From Gammaproteobacteria bacterium (GTDB lineage Bacteria > Pseudomonadota > Gammaproteobacteria > Chromatiales > Chromatiaceae), in the NCBI GenBank assembly GCA_019136395.1, contig JAGVUH010000387.1:1-7906 (forward strand): 7,906 bases of DNA, given 5' to 3'. The translations under genes and the position numbers were made by a program. The notes beneath the pieces were generated by a model. It saw only the letters and a list, made by a program, of their open reading frames with translations, made no database searches and was not told where the DNA came from. Shown here piece by piece: positions 1 to 7,672 of this stretch. Position 1 is the stretch's first letter. The number at the start of each line of letters is the position of its first letter.

Positions 1-840
1 GTCCTACGGTTCCTGAAACACTGTTTCCTCAAACCAGCCTCTCCTGGGCTCTATGAACGCGAGCTAGGGCCTATGTTGACGGCTTACCTATGACCTTAAC
101 CGGACACCGTTGTTGCACAGGATGGCGTTTGGAGCAGTTCATTCCAGAGCAGACTGAATAACAAGCAGCTCCAAGTCCTCCCCTTGCACTTTCGGCCCCC
201 ATGACCAAGCGATGGGGGTCTCAGTGCCCAGGTGCAATCAAGCTTCAGCTCAACGAACGGGATGGAGTGTCCATGGCGCAGAAAGCGGCAAGACACGGAA
301 GGGGGTTGGCAAAATGGGATTGTAGGTAGACCGAACCGGAGAATCCCGGGCAGGCACTTAAAGGTGCTTGGCGACGTTGTAGTGAAGACCCTGACGGGGA
401 GTCAGGAGTAGCCAGCGGCACCAGACTTTCGCGGTGGGAGAAGTTGGGACAGAAGAACAGACCGAGGCAGGGCGATATGAATTATTTTGCATCCTGACTC
501 AGGGGCATGTTCCTTGTCGGCCAAAACAGACAGTTCTTCTTCTTGGCCCTGTCGCAATGTAGGACCGGATCGGACAGCCAACGTGTTGGCCCCAGAGGAT
601 CTCAGAACGGCTTTTGGTCGTTCTGGCCATGGGTACATCTTGCAGAAGGACTGTCACTAGACTTCTGCTACCGAGGAGTTTTTGGGCGACCCAAGAGGGC
701 CTCAAGGGCATTTACAGGGCCAAAGGGTGGTTGCCTATGCCAATGGCGGGGAACTTGGAGGCATAGGGTGGCTCTGCGAGGGAGGATTCCCTGCCTGTTG
801 CCTGAAATTATTTTTCCCACATCGTTCGGCGGGGGGGCTG
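1..840. other. Region without recognisable gene, lower GC
   Basis: All six frames are broken into short pieces, none of which resembles a protein family I know. The longest open frame (507-899, plus) has an odd composition rich in Trp, Gly, Arg and Phe and runs into the tandem repeats before the tRNA, so I do not call it. Base composition is visibly closer to even than in the genes from 1358 onward, and AT-rich words are commoner. I saw no tRNA, rRNA, CRISPR repeat or group II intron domain V. A small inverted repeat (CTGAC/GTCAG) sits near 391-405. The stretch could be decayed mobile DNA or could hold an unrecognised structured RNA; the sequence alone does not decide. Confidence 0.5.
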
Positions 841-932
841 AGAAGCCGCGACTAAGTGGGGGACTAAATGGGGGACCCAATTTTTTGGGTTACACTTAGC
901 TTATTGAAAAATAAGCTAAAAAATCATGAAAG
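841..932. repeat. tRNA-flanking repeat and hairpin cluster, possible att-side scar
   Basis: This stretch abuts the 3' end of the minus-strand tRNA-Ser. It holds two adjacent 12-bp repeats differing at one base (ACTAAGTGGGGG at 851-862, ACTAAATGGGGG at 863-874). Next comes a hairpin with a 6-bp stem and T4 loop (875-880 with 885-890), then one with a 9-bp stem and 6-nt loop (896-904 with 911-919). Tandem G-rich repeats and hairpins of this sort are familiar to me from the zone between integrase genes and tRNA attachment sites in proteobacterial islands. No integrase is readable here, so at most this is a relic. The T-rich minus-strand sequence just past the tRNA (TTTTTT, 918-923) may also help end its transcript. 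Confidence 0.45.
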
Positions 933-1020
933 TGGCGGAGAGGGAGGGATTCGAACCCTCGATACGTTGCCGTATACACACTTTCCAGGCGTGCTCCTTA
1001 AGCCACTCGGACACCTCTCC
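933..1020 (-). tRNA. tRNA-Ser(GGA)
   Basis: Read on the minus strand, the 88 nt begin GGAGAGG and end CCTCTCC, G discriminator and an encoded CCA (complement of 933-935), so the 7-bp acceptor stem is perfect. The anticodon loop reads CTGGAAA, giving anticodon GGA, which reads UCC and UCU serine codons. The long variable arm typical of class II tRNA-Ser is present (GTATACGGCAACGTATC-like stem-loop), followed by a T arm with GGTTCGAATCC. The sequence is very close to what I recall of Escherichia coli tRNA-Ser(GGA). No clear promoter could be fixed upstream. Its 3' end borders the repeat cluster at 841-932, consistent with use as an integration site. Confidence 0.97.
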
Positions 1021-1056
1021 GGGAGAGACCACCAGGCTGGCGCGATGGGTACTGCT

Positions 1057-1086
1057 AAAACGCCCTTCCCTGCCCGTGGAAGGGCG
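1057..1086 (-). terminator. Putative rho-independent terminator upstream of tRNA-Ser
   Basis: A perfect 9-bp GC-rich stem (1061-1069 with 1078-1086, CGCCCTTCC/GGAAGGGCG) with an 8-nt loop is followed on the minus strand by TTTT (1060-1057). That is the layout of an intrinsic terminator for a transcript coming from higher coordinates. I see no intact minus-strand gene between it and mobB, so it may be left from a lost gene or belong to the leader in front of the tRNA. Confidence 0.4.
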
Positions 1087-1357
1087 GCAAGATAAGGGAA
1101 TCCCGACGTACGCGCAAGCCCCTGTCGGCGCCTCTTGGTACTTGAGGGTAATTTGCGGGACTTCTTGGTCCTCATCGATCCTTTAGGGGCGATCCTTTAA
1201 GGCCCTCTCAGTCGTGCGGCCACGATCTCCTCAAGATCCTGACCAAGGCTCCCGCAGCCACGGGATCACGAACCGGCCACCGCCGGACCTCGCGTGAGAC
1301 CCCTGGCCGTGGTACAAAAACCACCGTTACGGTTTGCTACCCAAGTCAGCGACGCCC
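1087..1357. other. Intergenic region, no gene seen
   Basis: I see no gene between the hairpin and the methyltransferase relic. A 10-bp direct repeat CGATCCTTTA occurs twice 14 bp apart (1176-1185 and 1190-1199). No confident promoter or ribosome binding site for the downstream ATG at 1358 could be placed. Confidence 0.4.
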
Positions 1358-2069
1358 ATGACCCTGCCCCCAACCCACCCCCCTCTCGCCGCACGGGCCG
1401 ACCGCCATCGGCTCTACGAGCAATCAGTGCAGTGTCCCGAAGCCGAGGTGAACTTCATCGACCGCACCTACCGGGAATTGCGCTGCAAGACCGCCCGGCG
1501 TCTGCGCGAGGATTTTTGCGGCACCGCCGCCCTGTGCCGGGGTCCTGCATCAGGCTGACGTCCTTGGGGCTGAAGGTGAGGGGCAGGACGTCATCTGCGC
1601 CCTGAATTTCAGCTACTGGCTGCTCAAGGAGCGGGGCACCATGCTGCGCTACTTTCGTCGCGTTCGAGAGGCCCTGAAGCCGGATGGAATCTTCTTTCTC
1701 GATGCCTACGGCGGTTATGACGCCTATCGCGTGATCGTGGAAGAGCGGGTGGTTCAGGGTGACGATGGCCCCTTCACCTATATTTGGGACCAGGCCCAGT
1801 ATGACCCCATCAGCGGTCGCCTGCTGTGCCACATCCATTTCGCCTTCAGCGACGGCTCCCGCCTGGAGCGGGCCTTCACCTACGACTGGCGGCTCTGGTC
1901 CTTGCCGGAGATTCGCGAATTGCTGGCGGAGGCCGGGTTCACCCGGGTCATCTGCTATTGGCAGGGCTGGGACGACCAGGGCCAGCCAGACGGGCGCTTC
2001 GTCCCCGTGGAGGAGGGAGAGCCCGAGGCCGGTTGGATCGCCTACCTGACGGCGGAGAGGTCACCCTGA
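1358..2069 (+). pseudogene. Class I SAM-dependent methyltransferase, internal deletion and frameshift
   Basis: Two halves of one protein lie in different frames. From the ATG at 1358 the first 60 residues include EDFCGTA (51-57), the SAM-binding motif I of a family of uncharacterised proteobacterial class I methyltransferases, but the frame stops at 1556-1558. The family resumes in the third frame from about 1542 (VLHQADVL, then LNFSYWLL, FFLDAYGGYDAY, FTYDWRLWSLPEIRELLAEAGF and AGWIAYL) and ends at 2067-2069. The junction falls at about 1538-1541. The segment usually between these parts, some 40-50 residues carrying the acidic motif II (GVDLD-like), is missing. An out-of-frame internal deletion explains both the shift and the loss. 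The substrate is unknown, and the product would be inactive. Its last 28 bp overlap the convergent mobB relic. A TTG at 1334 is an alternative start; the ATG fits the family N-terminus better. Confidence 0.85.
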
Positions 2070-2588
2070 TCGCCGGCCTGGGACAGAAGGGACAGGAGGT
2101 AATCGACGATGGCCCCCGAATCGCCGAGAGGCAGCAGGGGGGGATGGGCGCCTGTCGGCTGGGATGCATCGCTGATCAGGGCGCGGATGGTCGGGTCCCC
2201 GGGATAGAGGTAGGGCTTGGCCAGTGCGGCGCGATGGACCTCCAGCTTGGGATAGTCGCTGAACTTGAAGCCCTCCACCAGGATGAGATCCACCAGCCGT
2301 GGGTCGAACAGGGCTAGCATCGCCGGCAAGTCCGGGTCCTGGCCGGGCTGGCGCTGGGCACTCTGCATAATCCAACGCTCGCCGGTGGCGAGGAGGACCT
2401 GGCTGGCGCCGGCCTCGCGAATTTCGTAGCTGTCCTTGCCAGGGCGGTCGACCTCGATCCGGTGGTGGCTGTGCTTGAGGTAGCCGACGCGCAAGCCCCG
2501 CTGGCGCAGCAGGGGGACCAGTTGGCGGATGCGCAAGGATTGAAGGTGGAACTGGAACTGGGTGTGGGGTTCGGATTGGCAAAGGCAT
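2042..2588 (-). pseudogene. MobB, molybdopterin-guanine dinucleotide biosynthesis adaptor, Walker A deleted
   Basis: The minus-strand frame from 2536 to 2042 encodes most of MobB: LVPLLRQRGLRVGYLKHSHH, then the D-x-PGKDSYEIREAGA motif, a Walker B-like DLILVEGFK and a usual C-terminus. MobB is a GTP-binding partner of MobA in making the Mo-bis-MGD cofactor. The only in-frame start is a TTG at 2536, just where the Walker A loop (SGTGKTT) should precede this region. No frame upstream encodes a P-loop. Another frame does give a plausible N-terminus from an ATG at 2588 (MPLPIRTPHPVPVPPSIL), which in family members would run on into GF...SGTGKTT. A deletion of a few dozen bases near 2536-2540 therefore seems to have removed the P-loop and shifted the frame. 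The protein should not bind GTP. No other molybdenum cofactor gene is in the window. Family assignment is firm; loss of function is inferred. Confidence 0.82.
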
Positions 2589-2948
2589 TGGAGGTGGGAT
2601 GGATGTCGACGGAATCGGCCATGGGGGTCCTCGGTCCGGCCCCGGACCGGAACGGTGGGGGCATTTATGGAATAATGCCGCCCAGTTTACGCTCAAAGGC
2701 GAGCCCGGCCAGGTTCAGAGCCAGGATCGGCACCTCGCATGGCAAGCCGCCATGAGGCCCGCCCCTTGAAGGCGAGGCTCCGCACAGCGAGGCCAAGCTT
2801 GGCCAGACTCTGCACGGCAAGAACCGCCCCGCCTCGCCGCTCCGCAACCGGACACTCCTACCCCTAGCCCCTTATCCCTTATCCCTTATCCCTCTACCTC
2901 TCTACCCCTCTACCCCCTTAACTCCCAGACAAGAGCCAGTATTCAGCC
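2589..2948. other. Non-coding gap with palindromes, between mobB and ettA
   Basis: No gene is supported here. A hairpin with a 6-bp stem (2738-2743 with 2749-2754, CATGGC/GCCATG) and a perfect 14-bp palindrome (2791-2804, GGCCAAGCTTGGCC) lie about 40 bp apart among imperfect GCGAGGC-type repeats. A C/T-rich tandem repeat follows. The ettA promoter must lie in this gap if the gene has its own, but I could not pick -35 and -10 boxes with confidence. Confidence 0.5.
2868..2919 (+). repeat. Pyrimidine-rich short tandem repeat upstream of ettA
   Basis: Three perfect head-to-tail copies of the 7-mer CCTTATC (2870-2876, 2877-2883, 2884-2890) run into degenerate CTCTAC/CCCCTCTAC units up to about 2919. 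The plus strand has almost no G across the tract. It ends about 30 bp before the ettA start, so its copy number could alter the spacing of leader elements. No coding function is seen. Confidence 0.75.
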
Positions 2949-4616
<1,668 letters not shown>

Positions 4617-4660
4617 TGGAGATTAAGGAGTTCCATCACCTAGCGTTTGGCGGCGATCCC

Positions 4661-4760
4661 GGGTCGGGTAGCGTCTGGCGGGGGACGCCGTGAATCCGTC
4701 CCTGGAGGCTTGCCGCCAGCATCCATGCTGGCGACACCCCCGCCAGACGCCACCCGACCC
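4661..4760. repeat. 100-bp inverted-repeat element (MITE- or REP-like)
   Basis: Arms of 24 bp at 4661-4684 and 4737-4760 are reverse complements with a single mismatch (core GTCTGGCGGGGG/CCCCCGCCAGAC). The 52-bp centre holds a second perfect hairpin: CGCCAGCAT (4714-4722) and its complement (4725-4733) around a 2-nt loop. The centre also contains GCCGTGAATCCGTCCCTGGAGGC-type sequence (4687-4709), which resembles a dispersed intergenic repeat I remember from several gammaproteobacteria. The element has no coding capacity. It lies 44 bp after the ettA stop and ends 65 bp before the next start. It could end or attenuate ettA transcription or stabilise the 3' end of the mRNA, but no T-run follows the stem. 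A non-autonomous transposon relic is the main alternative. Confidence 0.85.
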
Positions 4761-4825
4761 TCCCTCATCCATTAGACCAAAACTGCGTTGCCTTGGGTAC
4801 CGTTGAAAGGGGGAACTGAACCCTG

Positions 4826-5686
4826 ATGACCGACGCTTCTGATCTGATGGCGCATGCGGCGCGGCTGTTGGACCGCTTGGAGGCCCTGCTGCCGTCTGCC
4901 CCGGCGGCACCCGACTGGGAGGCCCATGCCTTTCGCTGGCGCCGGGATGGGCGGGGCCAGGGCCGGTTGCAGGCCCTGGCCCACCCGCAGCGCCTGCTCC
5001 TGAAGGACCTGCTGTGCCTGGACCGGCAGAAGGCGGAGATCCTGCGCAACAGCCGCCAGTTCCTGGCCGGCCGCGGGGCCAACAACATCCTGCTGTGGGG
5101 CTCACGCGGTACCGGCAAGTCGTCGCTGATCAAGGCGATCTTCAACGAGTTGCGCCATGAGGGCTTGCGCCTGGTTGAGATGGACAAGGACGAACTGGTG
5201 GACCTGCCGGCGGTGCTGGACCTGATCCACGGCCGGCCGGAGCGCTTCATCATCTTCTGCGACGACCTGTCCTTCGAGGCCAACGAGTCCGGTTACAAGG
5301 CCCTCAAGGCGGCGCTGGAGGGCTCCATCAGCGCCGCGCCGGATAACCTGCTGATCTACGCCACCTCCAATCGCCGCCACCTGCTGCCGGAATTCCAGCG
5401 CGAGAACCGGGAGGCGGCCCTGATCGACGGCGAGATTCACCCTGGGGAGAGTACGGAGGAGAAGATCTCCCTCTCCGACCGCTTTGGCCTCTGGGTCTCC
5501 TTCCATCCCTTCACCCAGGACCAGTACCTGACCATCGTCCACCACTGGCTGGAACGGCTGGGAGCGAAGCAGCGGTCCCCAGAGCTGGTCGACCCGGAGG
5601 CTTTGCGCTGGGCCCTGCGTCGCGGCTCCCGCAGCGGCCGCACCGCCTGGCAGTTTGCCCGCGACTGGGCTGGGCGGGGCGAGTAG
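4826..5686 (+). CDS. DUF815-family AAA+ ATPase
   Basis: The 286-residue protein matches the DUF815 group of bacterial P-loop ATPases, whose physiological role is not established. An N-terminal helical part (1-60) precedes NNILLWGSRGTGKSS, with Walker A at 92-100 and Lys98. Walker B is FIIFCDD (141-147) with Asp146 and Asp147, and LSFE follows. A sensor-1-like Asn is in YATSNRRHLL (Asn182). The stretch EEKISLSDRFGLWVSFHPFTQDQYL (211-235) is typical of the family, and a C-terminal lid-like segment has Arg-rich GSRSGRTAWQF. Length is normal and no motif is missing. There is no signal peptide or membrane helix, so it should be cytoplasmic. The ATG at 4826 has a purine-rich GAAAGGGGGA about 12 bases upstream, a little far for a standard ribosome site. 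The next gene follows after 62 bp on the same strand. Cellular target unknown. Confidence 0.92.
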   Translation: MTDASDLMAHAARLLDRLEALLPSAPAAPDWEAHAFRWRRDGRGQGRLQALAHPQRLLLKDLLCLDRQKAEILRNSRQFLAGRGANNILLWGSRGTGKSSLIKAIFNELRHEGLRLVEMDKDELVDLPAVLDLIHGRPERFIIFCDDLSFEANESGYKALKAALEGSISAAPDNLLIYATSNRRHLLPEFQRENREAALIDGEIHPGESTEEKISLSDRFGLWVSFHPFTQDQYLTIVHHWLERLGAKQRSPELVDPEALRWALRRGSRSGRTAWQFARDWAGRGE

Positions 5687-5748
5687 GCCGGTTCAGCCAA
5701 CCTCGTTCAAACTCCGCCTTTTTTATCCGTACCCGTGGACTGCCTGAC

Positions 5749-6507
5749 ATGCCGCCCAGCCACACCGGCCGTCTCTTGCTGACACCCGCGGACCCCTGGC
5801 TGGCGGTGAACCCCCATCTCCTGCGCGCCACCCTGGAAACCCTGGGGTTCATCGGCCAGCCCCTGGCGGCGGAAGCGGGTATTAACGGCGCCCTCACCCG
5901 CCGATTACCGGTACACGTCTTCCTCGCTGGCGCCCCGCCAGCTGAAGCGGGCCTCGGCGGCGCCCTGACCGAGACACCGGCACCAAGCCAGGCCTTTCTG
6001 GTTGGCGAGCGCTTCTTCGACCTGCTGGCCTTCGCCGGCTGCGCGGTCAATCTGCGGCTGACCCCAACGTCCACCGGTAAGCCCTTTACCCATATCCATT
6101 TGGCGGGCCCCTTGGCATCCCCCCTTCTGCTCTTTGGCAGCAACACTCGGCCGCCGCGCTGCCCTACCTGCCGCGCCCCCAATAAGGCATTAGCCGTATT
6201 CCCGGACCAGAACCCCGACCAGAACCAGAACCAGGATCCGCAACGGGAACTGGAAGGGCAGTGGGAGCGGAATATGGAACCGGGCCTGGGGCGGGGCCAG
6301 GACCTGGTACGGGAAATCCCCTGCCCCGCCTGCGGCTCCCGCCACCCGATCTGGGGCTGGGATTGGAAAGGCTCGGCCGGGTTTGGACGCAGCTTCGTCT
6401 GGGTGGAGGAGGTGTTCCCCGGGGAGGCGGAGCCAACGCCAACCTTCCAGGCCGCGCTTACCAGCCTGACCGCCAGCCCCTGGCGACACTTTTACGTCCA
6501 GGACTGA
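5749..6507 (+). CDS. Uncharacterised protein with split CxxC zinc ribbon
   Basis: I do not assign a function to this 252-residue protein. Two cysteine pairs, CPTC (138-141) and CPAC (192-195), look like the knuckles of a zinc ribbon but are separated by 50 residues. That linker is rich in Gln, Asn, Asp and Glu (DQNPDQNQNQDPQ at 153-165). On the N-terminal side, AEAGINGALT (41-50) is echoed by AEAGLGGALT (65-74). A folded-looking core surrounds these (FLVGERFFDLLAFAGC, 83-98; HIHLAGPLASPLLLFGSNTRPPRCP, 115-139; FGRSFVWVEEVFPGEAEP, 212-229) and the protein ends in WRHFYVQD. I recall similar uncharacterised proteins in related gammaproteobacteria without the long inserts, but could not verify this. 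No signal peptide or membrane helix is seen. The Shine-Dalgarno before the ATG is weak. It sits 62 bp after the ATPase gene and may be co-transcribed, although a T6 run (5719-5724) lies between them without a clear stem. Confidence 0.8.
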   Translation: MPPSHTGRLLLTPADPWLAVNPHLLRATLETLGFIGQPLAAEAGINGALTRRLPVHVFLAGAPPAEAGLGGALTETPAPSQAFLVGERFFDLLAFAGCAVNLRLTPTSTGKPFTHIHLAGPLASPLLLFGSNTRPPRCPTCRAPNKALAVFPDQNPDQNQNQDPQRELEGQWERNMEPGLGRGQDLVREIPCPACGSRHPIWGWDWKGSAGFGRSFVWVEEVFPGEAEPTPTFQAALTSLTASPWRHFYVQD

Positions 6508-6612
6508 CGGGGCTTCGGGCTTGGTGGAGTTGAAAGACCTCGGGCTGGGACCGGAAATTTGGTGGCTGGGGCGAGTTACCAGAGGGCGCGAGGCCAGGGG
6601 TAAGATCCATCC

Positions 6613-6637
6613 GCGCCCCGGACCAGGACCGGGGCGC
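6613..6637. terminator. GC-rich hairpin between convergent genes
   Basis: A perfect 9-bp stem (GCGCCCCGG at 6613-6621, CCGGGGCGC at 6629-6637) with a 7-nt loop lies in the 215-bp gap between the convergent zinc-ribbon and EEP genes. No T-run follows on either strand, so it would be a weak intrinsic terminator, a rho-assisted stop or an mRNA 3'-end stabiliser for either transcript. Confidence 0.35.
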
Positions 6638-6650
6638 CTGACGTGATTAA

Positions 6651-6758
6651 GGCCAGCGATACCCTTCGGGGGGCAAGACGATGGTAGGACCTATGAACCA
6701 GGAAGGGGGTGCCAACCAGGTTTCAGGCCAGCGTCACCCCTTCGGGCAAGGCGATGGT
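6651..6758. repeat. Degenerate duplicate of the EEP gene's 3' end
   Basis: The stretch 6651-6685 closely repeats 6726-6758, the last codons of the EEP gene, with a few substitutions and small gaps. Shared blocks are GGCCAGCG, ACCC, TTCGGG, GCAAG and CGATGGT. Read on the minus strand, the outer copy gives TIVLPPEGYRWP, against TIALPEGVTLA and a stop in the gene. Unit spacing is about 75 bp. It looks like a short tandem duplication of the gene end that has since diverged. Confidence 0.6.
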
Positions 6759-7478
6759 CATGCTCAGGGGCAGGTGATCCGAGAGGGGGTAGTCGATGAC
6801 CTCAGCGCCCAGGATACGCAAGCGGTTGGAGACCAGGATATGATCCAGGCTGCGCCGGGGTTGCCAACTGGGGAAGGTCTTGAGTTCGCAGTCCAGGCCA
6901 CGCAGGTCGGAATCCCGCATCAGTTGCCGCAGGGAGCGACTGCGGCAGCCACAATTGAAGTCGCCCATCACCACCAGATAGGGGTAGCGCTGCACCACCT
7001 GGGCGATGTGCCGCAGTTGCCGGCCCCGCGCCCGCCAGCCCAGGGCCAGGTGGAGGATGCAGATCGCCAGGATCCCGCCATCGGAGAGGTCCAGTTCGAC
7101 GATCACCGCCCCCCGCCCTGGCAGGCCGGGGAGCTTGAGTTCGCTGACCCGAGCCGGGCGCAGCCGGCTGAGGACGCCATTTCCATGCTGGGCCCAGCGG
7201 CCCAGGTCCCGATTGACCTGCCGATACCAGAAGGGGAACTGAGCCTCGTCGGCCAGGTATTCGATCTGATCGATGAAGCTGCTGCGCAGGCTGCCCGCGT
7301 CGATCTCCTGGAGCCCCACCAGATCGAAATCCCTTAACATGGCGGCGATGCGACCCAGATTGACCTGGCGCTCCCGGTGCGGGAGCAGGTGCTTCCAGCT
7401 TTTGGTCAGATATTCCCGATACTGACGGGTATGGATACCGGCCTGGATGTTGTAGCTGAGCAGTCGGATCGGCTGCAT
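6723..7478 (-). CDS. Endonuclease/exonuclease/phosphatase (EEP) family hydrolase
   Basis: From the ATG at 7478 the protein has 251 residues. The ordered EEP motifs are all present: LLSYNIQAG with metal/phosphate-site Asn10, VGLQEID with metal-binding Glu58, ICILHLAL with His143, VVMGDFN with Asp173 and Asn175, RSLDHILVS with Asp212, and LSDHLPLS with catalytic His235. These mark a Mg-dependent phosphodiesterase or phosphatase of the DNase I/ExoIII/sphingomyelinase superfamily. Members act on DNA, RNA, lipids or phosphoinositides, and the motifs alone do not choose the substrate. No signal peptide is apparent, suggesting a cytoplasmic enzyme. A TTG at 7496 would add six residues; I prefer the ATG because MQPIRLLSYNIQAG is a typical family start. 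No strong Shine-Dalgarno is visible for either. The gene converges on the zinc-ribbon gene and diverges from the transposase. Confidence 0.93.
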   Translation of the reverse strand: MQPIRLLSYNIQAGIHTRQYREYLTKSWKHLLPHRERQVNLGRIAAMLRDFDLVGLQEIDAGSLRSSFIDQIEYLADEAQFPFWYRQVNRDLGRWAQHGNGVLSRLRPARVSELKLPGLPGRGAVIVELDLSDGGILAICILHLALGWRARGRQLRHIAQVVQRYPYLVVMGDFNCGCRSRSLRQLMRDSDLRGLDCELKTFPSWQPRRSLDHILVSNRLRILGAEVIDYPLSDHLPLSMTIALPEGVTLA

Positions 7479-7672
7479 GGGTGATTGGCCAAGCAAAAGG
7501 TTAGGGGTGGAACGACCTGCTGACCCCGGACCGGGATGCCCCCATGATCGCCTCGCCCCCTGCCTTTCAGGGCCCCCTCTAGGCTGCGGCAGCTTCCCTC
7601 TATTGGCGTGGTTGGCCCGTCCGGGTTAGGACCAGGTCTGACGGCTGGTATCTCCTGACCCGGTCGCGCCCC

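Noticed and set aside
1..400. Group II intron or retroelement remnant
   Set aside because: I looked for the domain V pattern and for reverse transcriptase motifs on both strands and found neither.
507..899. 130-codon open frame on the plus strand
   Set aside because: It has no recognisable domain, has unusual Trp/Gly/Arg content, and its end is made by the tandem repeats beside the tRNA. A genuine orphan gene cannot be excluded but is not supported.
868..1186. Open frames reading GGEGGIRTLDT and EREGFEPSIRC
   Set aside because: They are translations of the tRNA-Ser gene, a common annotation artefact.
2061..2696. 211-codon open frame on the minus strand
   Set aside because: Most of it is a Pro/Arg-rich alternative frame of mobB. 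Only a short piece (about 2588-2538) is informative, as the probable displaced N-terminus of mobB.
2870..2890. CRISPR-like array
   Set aside because: The 7-bp units are directly adjacent, with no spacers.
5511..6182. 223-codon open frame on the minus strand
   Set aside because: It overlaps the end of the AAA+ gene and the first half of the zinc-ribbon gene in antisense and shows only Arg/Pro/Gly-rich sequence with no motif.
6681..7337. 218-codon open frame on the plus strand
   Set aside because: It is antisense to the EEP gene, which carries all the family motifs in order.
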